A program made the translations under genes and the position numbers. Of a DNA stretch of 64,000 nt, positions 54,640 through 64,000 are shown piece after piece. The DNA is from Thereva unica (taxonomy: Eukaryota > Arthropoda > Insecta > Diptera > Therevidae). The stretch's first letter is position 1. Each line of letters starts with the position of its first letter. Below the pieces are notes generated by a model. That model worked only from the letters and a program-made list of their open reading frames with translations, was not told the origin of the DNA and ran no database searches. Location of the stretch: assembly GCA_949987705.1 (NCBI GenBank), contig OX465281.1, positions 256,280,542 through 256,344,541 on the forward strand. The letters run 5' to 3'.

Positions 54640-55230
54640 GGACCCCGAACAGACAAAACTTAACATTTAGACGCGGAGGCACCAACGAACGAACAAAAGA
54701 GCTGGAAAAGTCAAGTCTCCAACCGACCAACTTCTAGAGTTATGAGTCGTCAAAGTCAAAAACTATATGTAGAGGAAATGGAAAATGCTCAAAATTTGGA
54801 ATGTTTGAGAAGCATTTGGAAGTGAAATACCTTGGACATGAGCTGGACCAATACTTATGTTTCAATAAAAATGTAAGCGCTGACCTTGCCAAGGCAAACA
54901 ATGCATTTCACATAACCAAAAGGCTTTTTTATACCAGACAGCTAAGCCCACAGGTCAAGGTTATCTGCTATCAAGCTTTAATCTGACCGATTTTAACTTA
55001 TGGTTGCCCAGTATGCAACATATCCACTTTTCATATGGAAAAGCTTCGAAAGACAACGCTTAAAAGCGTGCCTATGCTTATATCAAACACCCAAATCAGG
55101 CTTCACTAAGTTTGACGCCAACCATGCTCTCTACGATAAGACATTTGTTAATAGAATCGAGAACTTCATAATCGAGTTTATTCGAGGCCATAATTGCTAG
55201 AGCGATGGAGAGCGACAATCCTCTCATTCG
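54640..55230 (+). pseudogene. I-like non-LTR reverse transcriptase C-terminal fragment
   Basis: Motifs in order are LTFRRGGTNERTKELEKS (54660-54715), VKYLGHELDQYLCFNKNVSA (54822-54882), HITKRLFYTRQLSPQVKVI (54909-54965), CYQALI then PILTYG, LKACLCLYQTP and NRIENFIIEFIRGHN (55150-55195). The order matches the post-palm region of I-clade elements. Frameshifts and stops are present. AATAAA occurs near 55421 in the likely 3' region. Confidence 0.65.
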
Positions 55231-55559
55231 GGGAGCTTCTACGATTTTTTGTTATTTTTCCCAACTCGACCCCACAGAAGTTCGTCGTCAGGACGGGAGC
55301 CACCCGAGACGATTTTACATCCGCTGTCCCCGCCCAGATAGTTCTAGGAGTAAGTTATTTAAAATAAATATATAATATAGCATCTAAGTTTTTTCTCTTA
55401 ATTTTCTTAGATGTATTTGAGAAATAAATAAGTTTTAGCCGAAATGCATAAGTTAATTCAAGACATAGATTAATTGAGAGTGCCTGTTGAGGGCCATTGA
55501 GCTAGATAGCCCTCACGGAAATTCATAGAGATATTCCTATTGGCGTCGAAAAAGTGATT

Positions 55560-55770
55560 ACATTTGCAAAAACGCCCATAGAAAAAAGTTTAATATTTAA
55601 GAACCGTATTATGTACCTATCTTCAGATTTCAATGTTCACAAGGTAAGTTTGCTAAGTTTTTCATGTGGCACCAGTGCTCCTGGCAAGAATGCCGAGCTC
55701 TTTGCAAACACCAATAATCTATATCAAATTATGGATCATCCCACAAGAGTTCCTGATGCAGCGGATATCC
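55560..55770 (+). pseudogene. Jockey-like APE endonuclease fragment
   Basis: The plus strand reads YLSSDFNVHKVSLLSFS, with the DFNVH motif of the endonuclease active site, then AELFANTNNLYQIMDHPTRV and PDAAD. It matches the middle of the endonuclease of jockey-type elements, probably family F1. It is fused at about 55775 to an opposite-strand RNase H fragment. Confidence 0.65.
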
Positions 55771-55779
55771 TCTCTTTCG

Positions 55780-56060
55780 ATTTTGGCATTGAGGTCTGCT
55801 ATCAACCTTTTTTCCAAGAGGGCCTGATCGGCCCGGAGCGAGGCTCATTGCTTGGCCACGTGGTTGGCTTTCTCGTTCGCATCTATGTTCCTATGCCCGG
55901 GAATCCAGACGAAAGCCAGGTTATGTCTTCTATCGAGTCTAACTCCGTTTTGCATCGCTGTACCTAACTTAGAGAGCATTATCATAGAGTGTATAGAGCA
56001 ATACTTGAGGATCGTCGTGACCTATTAGACTGACAAAATATAGCCGCATAAGTAGCATGG
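55780..56060 (-). pseudogene. R1/LOA-like RNase H fragment
   Basis: The minus strand in broken frames reads LAFVWIPGHRNIDANEKANH, matching the 'VPGHxGIxGNExAD' motif of retroelement RNase H, then RADQALLEK. The catalytic region is otherwise lost. Confidence 0.5.
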
Positions 56061-56289
56061 TCGCTTAGTTCAGTTGATCGTTCCAGTTCAGCCGCTTATG
56101 CAGCATTACTAATCCTGTCAACTGTCGTACACTGGATACAACTAGAACCCAGATCCAATTTTGACGTTTAGAAAAGGGGTCGGGATCTCGGAATGTTGTT
56201 CTCATGAAATCTGTAATGGTCAATGGTAATGTATAACCGAAGACTAGGGATCCAGGTTCGTGTAGTTGGGTCACACATTTGTGTTATAA

Positions 56290-58550
56290 TCGAATTCCCA
56301 AATTGCAGTAAAACGCTTTTTTTGTATTTTTTACATTTTCATCATGCTCCAATTTTATAGCGGGCCTTTGAAAATTACTTCCAGTCAATAAAAATTTGAA
56401 TAAAGCTTTTCAAAGTCAATCGTTATGTTCATATCACCCCAACAAGGATATTATTACGTCAATAATTAATTACCCACTAAAACTACAAAGACCCTATGAA
56501 ATTTAAGGTCTTTTCTGTCGGAAAATTTTCGTAATTACCGTCCTCCCTCTCCACTAAATTAAGAACATCAGCATAAAATGTTAGTTTTAAGCGATTGCAC
56601 GGCCTCTGTGTCGTTATCACACACGAAAAAAGAATAAAGACTCCATAAATAACAAAAACATAAAATAAGGCAATAAACCAGTCAACTGAAGTCACTTTGC
56701 TTAAACCTCTTGAAAATTTTCCGATCTCTTAAAGTAATTTACCAGCAACAAAGGAGCCGTTCAACTTTTTCCGCACTGGAGGAAGTAATTGATTCGATGG
56801 CGTCAATAAATCAAGACCAGACCAAAGTTGATTCTGAACGCACACACAAAAGTAATACAACAGAGCGCGCAAATATAAAGGCCAAATGTATGCGCATATA
56901 AATGCTTTTTTTCGGTGGTGTTGTTGTTGTTACGTATGTGTGGTTGTGCGTTTGTGTATTTGCGATATCTGATCCCCAACTGGCATTGCCTGCCACCCTG
57001 TGTGCTGGTCCTCATCCCGCCATTGAATACATTATTTAGGCTCAGAAGAGGTTATACGACACATGAAAAAGGCGAAAGGGCACAACATATTCATTGGAAG
57101 CAGATAAATCCTTAATCATGAAACATATTCACATTTACACCCTTTTACAATTCCGGCCCCATTCTTCAGCTTTGCCTCCTCCCCACGCCCGCTACCCGCA
57201 TCCCCTCCACAGTTATCCTTATGTTATTTCAGGACTTTTTTTCTAGTCGACGACTTCTCTCTGTGCGCTGAATTTTCTCATGAGGTAACTAAAGTAGAAA
57301 ACTCTCGGAAAAATATACTCCTTTGGCTTCGTCAAAACTAAAGCAAATCCCTAAAAGCTACAGATCAGTGAAAAAGGTTCTGGAAAGGATGCTAAGGATT
57401 TTCCCCAAACACAAGCAAACACCCACACAGTCACACATGCCCGAGCACTCAGCGCTCGGGGAAGGACTAATACTGCGCACACTAATGTACTGCAGATATA
57501 AAGCAGATTCCGCCATGCTATTTTTCGGGTGGCAATGCACCCCAACGGCGGGTATGGGTGGCTATAAAAGTGCTCGGTGAAAAAAGGGGGCGCTCTGCCA
57601 TCCCCACTCTTATTTTCATTTTCCGCAACGACGTGAAGAAATTGTGATTTTTTTATTTTCCTTGTTTTCCCTCGTCCGATATTGCCCTATTCCGTACTTT
57701 ATTACCTCCCGTTTACGTTGGTCCTTGTTGATTTTAGAAAGGAGCGACCCAAAAAAGCGAACGTTGTTAGGCAAGAGAGCAAGGGAAAATCGGGAATCGG
57801 GAGGGTGGGGGCGAGGCGGAGGGGGTGTGCTGGGAAAACTCTCTGGGGAAAACGCGCGGGGAACGTGCAGGGGGGCGGCTATCACTTGGGTAGATGAATT
57901 TTGAACAGATTTTTCCTGCTCGTTCTCGCTGATATTGTGCTCAAGTTGTTGCTTTTTCGCAGACAATTTTCATCTGGGAGTTTTTAATTTTCTCGTCATA
58001 CGTTTTGACTCCCTGCACCTGTGTGCTTTATATAGCTTTAAGGGAAACTTTGTTTATTGTAAAAATAAAGGGAATTCTGTGTTTTTGTTGTTGTTTCCTT
58101 TTTTTGCCCCAAAGAAGAAAATGAAGAAAGCGAAAGAGCAACAAAATACCCCCAAAAAAAGAAGAAGGGAGGAATTTCAATAAATGCGCAAATTAAGGTC
58201 ATGCCAGAGCGTTATGAATCAAGAATGTGAAATAAATTAGGATAAAATGTGGAATATATTAGGGAAATTGTGGGAAAGAATGACAAAAACTGTTTATTTT
58301 TAGATTAAATTGAAAAATTGCTCTTATTTTTAGTGTCAATGTGGTTATATCCTTTTTTGTGGTTCCCTCTGTCTTTGAAATTCTTGAAATTGTTTTATTT
58401 TTATTATTAAGGGTTGCTTTTAGGGCTGGTTTCAGTGTAACCGGGTTTTTACAAGCTTATTTAATACGTTCCTGTAAACATTTTAATTGGCAATGATAAA
58501 AATATCTCGTAGTCTTTTAGGAAATTATCTATTCCGCCAGATGTTTTCAA
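56290..58550. other. No gene recognised; possible intronic DNA
   Basis: Unique-looking, with C-rich and A-rich tracts (for example about 57790-57870 purine-rich, 58120-58165 A/G-rich). No splice-phase-consistent exon series was found. Overlapping frames at 57616-57966 reflect purine/pyrimidine bias. Confidence 0.4.
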
Positions 58551-58559
58551 CTAGTCGAG

Positions 58560-58900
58560 TTTTTGTCTTGTATTCTAATTTGAATACCCCTAGAGAGGGG
58601 TTGAAAAAAAAACATGTGATCTACCATTTTGTATTGGCTGCCATTTTGAATTTGGAATGATGCCACACAGCTAATTCTATTGTACTTATTATACTCCTTT
58701 ATTTGTTGCCCATATCAAGGGGTTGCACAGAAAATGGTAATGCGCCATTTTGTGGTGGCCGCCATATTGGATTTCACATAGTTTACTGTGATGTACTCGT
58801 CATACTCTTTCATTTGATACCCATATCGGGGGCTGTAAAGAAAAAGGTAACCCGTCATTTTTTGAAGGCCGCCATATTGGATGTACCATAAAATTGAATA
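58560..58900 (+). repeat. Degenerate tandem repeat with GCCGCCATATTGGAT core
   Basis: Three related units contain GGCTGCCATTTTGAATTTGG (about 58638), GGCCGCCATATTGGATTTCA (about 58756) and GGCCGCCATATTGGATGTAC (about 58867). Their spacings are about 115 bp. Each follows CATTTTG/CATTTTTTG and precedes a TACTC-TTTATTTGTTGCCCATAT or ATTTGATACCCATAT block. Confidence 0.65.
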
Positions 58901-59125
58901 TACCTACTATATTGTAACTTGTGTGCCAAATTTGATACCTGGATATCTGAAAGTAATCGAAAAACCGATCGCAAGATTCCTGCCCACAGAGAACGAGGTT
59001 AATATAAAGCTTGTAAAAAAGAGAGTGCTGTGTCTATGACTAAATGGTCGATGCATCCAAACTCCCTAACAAAACTCTCCCAGTTTTTGCCAAGTCAGGC
59101 ACCGCTAGAATACAAAGTAGTTTTT

Positions 59126-59308
59126 GGGTTTGACACGATTATAAAATGAGTTTGTAAGAGATGCCTCTTTTTTCTTGTGAGCCAGTGAAATCTCATGCTT
59201 CAAATAAAGCGAGGTCCAAAAAAAACCAAGCAAATTAAAGAAAGAAGGAAAATAAATACCATTGAAGAGCTTTTTTAACGAGTTTGTTTCTAATATGCAT
59301 ATAGTAAG
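59126..59308 (+). repeat. Dispersed repeat R, copy 2
   Basis: Same family and orientation as 23826-24012. It begins ACACGATTATAAAATGAGTT and ends in TAGTAAGTAAG. Confidence 0.55.
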
Positions 59309-59505
59309 TAAGTAAGAAAGCTATGCCTCCACAATGTATATATATTTATATAATTTCACATCGCCTCATTTCAAGTTGAAAATTTTGGGGCTTCAAAAGA
59401 AATAAGAAATGTCTCTCCAGTACGTATTTCCAACCTTGTCTCGCCTCATTTATCTCGATACACACTCATGTACTAGTAGGACATTATTTTTGAACTGGGA
59501 CATTT

Positions 59506-60063
59506 AAAAAAATTTAGTCCTCAGTACAATATTTACAATAAGGGACAAATGTACTGCCTTGTGTAAGTCCGGATCCAATCTACCACAAACAGTTTATCCT
59601 GACAGTTTTCATAAATATTGAAGGGGCTATTAAAACATCAGCACCGTGGCTATGCGGGAGGCCCTTGGGGTATCCGGGACCCACACTACAATTGGTCAAT
59701 GGATCCTTCGCATGCTGGAAACTAGAATCAACCACAGTAGCTGGTGCAATAACAGAGTGATAAAGTTGACCAACCGCGGTACACCTCAGGGTGGACTCCT
59801 CTTACTTCTTCTACTCAGTAGAAGAGCAGCAGCTACTGTGGTTGATTCTAGTTTCCAGCATGCGAAGGATCCATTGACCAATTGCAGTGTGGGTCCCGGA
59901 TACCTCAAGAGCCTCCCGCATAGTCACGATGCTGATGTTTAATATCTATGAAAACTGTTAGGATAAACTGTCTGTTTGTATTAGAATGAATCCGGACTTA
60001 CACGAGGCAGTACATTTGTCCCTTACACGATGGTTAATATTGTACTGAGGCCTACATTTTTTT
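59506..60063. repeat. Large inverted duplication inside the retroelement
   Basis: Arms 59506-59742 and 59831-60063 are reverse complements over about 235 bp, with small indels, including AAGTCCGGAT/ATCCGGACTT and CCTTCGCATGCTGGAAACTA. The 88-bp spacer contains the GTPQGG coding segment and a small TCTTCTACT/AGTAGAAGA hairpin. The right arm replaces the sequence expected between GTPQGG and YSDD. Confidence 0.85.
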
Positions 60064-60965
60064 GGCCTCGAACAGGATCCAAGAGACCCTAGAGAGCTAC
60101 AAAATAAAAACAGTTTCTTATTCGGACGACATGGTGATATTCTTCTCCTTTTTGACGTTCTGTCTCCGCCGCTGTCGCACCCTGTAGATCTTACGTGACG
60201 ACATTAATATATTAGGAAAACTCCTCCACACAATCAGTGACATTATGGGAGATGTTAGTTGAAAGGTTAGTCGCTCGTCCAACCGCTGCTGGTTATCCGT
60301 CAACCCGGAAAAGAGCGAAAAGACTGATGCTTTTCACCCATCTTTAGTCAATCTTCACTAAACGGTCGAGTACGGAGCTTATCCCAGACAGCTTAGTATT
60401 TTGGACCCAAAGCTGAATTGAAGATTAAATATCGAAGAAAGGGCAAGGATGGCCAGTATAACTTTTTATGTCTGTAAGGAGACTTTCGGCAAGAGATCGG
60501 GATTGAAGCCGCACATATTGCTCTGGCGGTAAACGGCACTGACTAGACCAGTGCTGGCAAATGGCTTCACTGTTTGGGGTCACTGGAATGGCTTGTCTCG
60601 GCATAACCGGTGTCAGGTGCAGAACTCTGACGGAAGCACTTAATGTAATTCACGATCTGATGCCATCTGATTTATATATGTATGAAGCAGCAAACGTTCG
60701 GCCCGTCCTTCCGGCTGCGTGAAGCGGACAGCTGGGTCGAGAAAACCTACGGGCACAGCAATATAAAACAATATACGAACTGCACTACAGAAAAATGGTT
60801 TAAGACCCACCGGGAACATGGTCGCAAAATTAAAATTTCGGCAGTGACCTTAGCAAGGGCAACCTTCCATGTACTTGCTCTCAGTAGCTGGAGGCTATCA
60901 TCATGTGCTAAGTTTAGAAAGACTTGGCCTTGTTACAACAAACAGGCATCACAAGAGCGCTAGAT
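59506..60965 (+). pseudogene. R1/LOA-like reverse transcriptase with internal inverted duplication
   Basis: The plus strand reads FINIEGAI (motif A, Asp replaced by Asn), MREALGVSGTHTTIGQWILR (59652-59711), KLTNRGTPQGG (59763-59795), then an inverted copy of the preceding region. It resumes with TVSYSDDMVIFF (60110-60145), SVNPEKSEKTDAF, KLNxRLNIEER (60411-60445), KRSGLKPHILLWR, and FRLREADSWVEKTYGHSN (60706-60760). The YADD box is YSDD. Frameshifts and stops show it is dead. Confidence 0.75.
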
Positions 60966-60969
60966 GAGT

Positions 60970-63900
60970 GCGCTTACAAATCGACTCACCTTAGCGCCAA
61001 TTATGTTCTTACCTACCGCTCGGATGGGATTGTCGTTCCTACCTACCTACCTTAGCAGGTCATCAAAGAAGTCGTGATGGAAGATAATTCTTTTCCTCTT
61101 ATTAAATTCAAACCGTATGCATTCCATTGTCTTGCGTAATCCTTCTCTAGAGTTGAAAATCAATCGTCTGACCAACAGATCTCATGGTGGCCATTTCCTT
61201 CCAGTCAGACCACACACACACATCATCATCTTTCGATGTCAATTCGGACTTAAGAAACGCTTATAACGGCTAACTTGCCCTAGATTTTTCCGCTAGAGGC
61301 TGTGAAAGGGCTGCCATATTTATTTTTAATTGGTCTTTGAGAAAACGCGTCAAACTTTTCCCCAGACCTGATATAAGATAAGATACAGGATCGGGTTCTT
61401 GCTGTCTGTTAGAATCGATATCAACTAGAAATCCAGGATGCGATCATTTTCTTAAAAAAATATATTTAACAGCGCGTCCTTCCTATCTACTCTCCCTCGC
61501 TTCCCAAATTTCATTTAATTCATTATCACCAATGGATTCATTTATGCAAATCAGTCACTTTGAAAAAGGTTTCAATTTATATTAAACGATAATAAAATTC
61601 CACTCATAAAACGGATATAAAAATCATCCCACATTAAACGGATATAAAAATCATCCCTCAACGCCTCAACTCAACCCAATCTGAATATATCCGAATCGCC
61701 ATAAGTCAATCCGAGCGATTTTCATGACTTTTAATTCTCACCCTGGCAAACGGAAAAATCCCGCCGATATGGCAACCCTTCGCCCCCCAAAAAAAGAACA
61801 CGGCAAAAAAAACGAAGGGACAATTTCGCTCTAGGGCTAAAAATAATTCAATCGACTTCCACCCTTCAGTCTTGAAATATAAAGTCAGAACAACACGACG
61901 CTTTCACGAGGCATGCAGGGCGGGGGGTGGCGTGGGGGTGAAAATTCATTAATGCCAGGAATGAAATGTGTACTTTGTGCTTTTAATTACACACCAAAGC
62001 AGCATAAGGGTGGATGGGGGGTAGTCCCTTAAAACCCAGGAACGAGTCCGGGACGAAGTTGCCGCCGTACAAAACTGTTACGGATAGATGGAAAGTTTTT
62101 CAAGCCCCAGGTTATCTGTTTGTGTAGTGATGGTCGGGGAGGGGGTGGAGGGATGGGGGAGAAGCTCACACCCACTGGCAGCACCCTTTTCACAGTTGCG
62201 GAGCCCTGCAGAGCGCCCTGTAGAGGCACTGTTTGCCTAGAGGTTGCTAGAGGTTGGAAAATATATTCAATTTCTGTAAGTGGGGCGGCGGGGGGCACAC
62301 CGAAGGGATGATAGGGCTACATTCGTCGACTGTTAGCATAGGATCTTGTGTTGTCCACCTTAAAACAGGGCATTCAGCAGCTAAAGGTGGAACTGTGTTT
62401 AGTTGGCTGACGGAGGACGGCGGACGGGCGGGAGGGGTGGCTACCCCTAAAAAGGTATTTTTAGCTTTCTATCGTTCTGCAGTCATTCCGGCGAGGACTT
62501 CGTCAGATGTAATTTAAGTCGCAGAGGCACTGGGTCGAGGCGAAAGGACATTATGAAAATATGGGGTACAAGGCACACAATTTAGATAATTACAGCAAGG
62601 GGAGAGTGTGTCCGTACATTAGGAGAATTAAACATTTACTAGGCTTAATTACACCCCGTCTGAGTACCGAAAGCATTTTATAACAAGACAACAAAACTCA
62701 AACACTCTGTGGGCGGGGGCAGGGGGAGGGGGTAGGGGAGTGTGCATATTTAAATATTAACTGCTTTGTGATTAGTGTAATAAAAACTTAATCTGTGCCT
62801 CCTCCGATGGTGAACCAGCAAAGGATGGAAATTAAATTATCCCCGAAACCACTTAAAACTTTTCGATAAAAACAACCCTAATCCCACCCCCGATGGAACT
62901 TACCCAGCACAGCCAATTGAGATTCGATTTAAACCAATTTGGAAGTCGAATTCTGTTGCCACCCGCGACCGCCATTAGTAGGCAAAAAAATCTCTGAAAT
63001 TGGCGAGTACCAAAAAAATCTAAACAATCTCGATATCTAACAAACTTGCACCCCTCTGCACCACCCTCGCCTGGGTAGGGACCAATAATATTTATTATAT
63101 AGCCGCGCATCCAAAGTGTTCTGTTAATGGCGCAGAGGAACACCGAAATTCTGTGTTCAGGGTAGTCACCCTGTGTGTGTAGCAAATTTTATATGTTAGT
63201 CATTGAGTTGCTGCTAGTGCGGCAGGGGATGCCAGTCTAACCGAAAGCCAGAAAGGGCGGAAGTTCAATATCGCGTGACAAGGGAATGGAAATTTCGGTG
63301 CGCTAAAATATCCTTGAATATATTCTTGCGTGGGCCACGAACCCTCGACCTCGTTTCATGCCCTCCGCTCGCTCCGTTAAAATCCGAGCTCGAGTCTATT
63401 GTGACCCCACCATCATCCCTCCCCCGGGGGGTTGTGCAGGGACAGCGGGTGGATAAGAAGGGAAATTATTTGAATTAGTTTGTAGCAGTCTGAACCGGCG
63501 GCATGAAGGGTGAAGGGCTATTAAAGCGGGGGAGGAGCAGGGACAGGAAATGGGTTTACGAATTCGGAGTGTTGCGGAATAAAAGGACGATAATTGGAAG
63601 CGATTTCGAGCAATTGAGCAAATCGTCGAACATAATCGCTTACAGTTGAATTTATTTCTGATTTCGGAATGTGCAAATCTTGACTCTTGTCTCTTCGCTT
63701 TTGCTGCCTGCTTATTAACATAAGATCTGCTACAACAACAATTCGTCGCTTCGGCTTCTTTGCCGAGGAGCAATCCGGAAATCCATTTGTAATATTTGAT
63801 TTTCATATCTGATAGCAGCCGCCAATCTCAGAAACTCCATCTAAATTCATCGTGGTCTTTTCGTTATTAATTATGTAAATTTTGGGTCTAGTTTTATTTG

Positions 63901-64000
63901 ATTTATTTACATTAGGAATTTCCTTTTGTTTAGTGTAGTTTTTTTGTTATGGAGTCTCTTTCTGTAAATGGCTCGTGTTCTTCGTCTACCTCTTAACACG
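60970..64000. other. No gene recognised; possible intronic DNA
   Basis: About 3 kb with G-rich runs (for example 61920-61940, 62133-62160, 62711-62740) and C-rich tracts. A short direct repeat, AAACGGATATAAAAATCATC, occurs near 61610 and 61637. No coding motif, splice series or inverted-repeat boundary was supported. Confidence 0.45.

Noticed and set aside
57616..57966. Open frames on both strands as a small gene
   Set aside because: Strong purine/pyrimidine strand bias produces open frames in several registers, and no protein motif is visible.
1..64000. CRISPR arrays, bacterial operons or phage
   Set aside because: No regular short repeats with unique spacers, no ribosome-binding-site-led gene strings. 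Introns and retroelements mark eukaryotic DNA.

Overview
This window looks like a gene-poor, repeat-rich stretch of an insect genome, most likely a fly. The grounds are AT-rich intergenic DNA, very short introns (43-60 bp), AATAAA signals, a FMBP-1-type STPR protein, and fragments of several insect non-LTR lineages: jockey-like, I-like, R1/LOA-like with DUF4780 ORF1, and RTE-like with an APE endonuclease. Nothing looks prokaryotic or viral. The species cannot be fixed from the sequence alone. All family names were assigned by reading motifs, with no database search.

Host genes are few. An intact STPR-domain reading frame lies at 688-1506 (+). Three spliced exons at 15877-16392 (+) encode the C-terminal tail of an unidentified protein. 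A single candidate internal exon lies at 33187-33259 (+), and a possible untranslated first exon ends at a strong splice donor at 54177.

The most informative object is a DNA transposon whose ends I can place to the base (5784-10257, 4474 bp). It has CCCACAAGGAAAA terminal inverted repeats and a 2-bp target duplication. It sits inside a dead jockey-like reverse transcriptase, and removing the element plus one duplicate restores that reading frame. It carries two genes on the minus strand: a Tnp2-like (CACTA/EnSpm-type) transposase broken by one frameshift, and, 52 bp downstream, a four-exon DUF4806 gene that appears fully intact. One end carries an array of repeated motifs in both orientations.

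The second centre of interest is 37.2-41.1 kb. A single dead RTE-like copy has been hit by three separate inverted-repeat elements: a 2288-bp foldback element with 475-bp arms and an inner palindrome, a 490-bp element that itself contains a 240-bp hAT-type MITE with a perfect 8-bp duplication, and a 426-bp hAT-type element. Other nested cases are an R1/LOA-like copy interrupted by an RTE fragment (48.8 kb), an R1/LOA-like ORF1 hit by a tRNA-derived SINE (29 kb), a transposon-gene intron filled by an RTE copy (24.6-26.2 kb), and a 538-bp hAT-type element with a perfect 8-bp duplication (52.6 kb).

The rest is decayed retroelement pieces, small MITEs, microsatellites and long tracts (10.7-11.9, 14.7-15.9, 30.7-36.7, 42.3-46.3, 56.3-58.5 and 61-64 kb) where I see no gene. 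These tracts could be introns of large genes running beyond the window.
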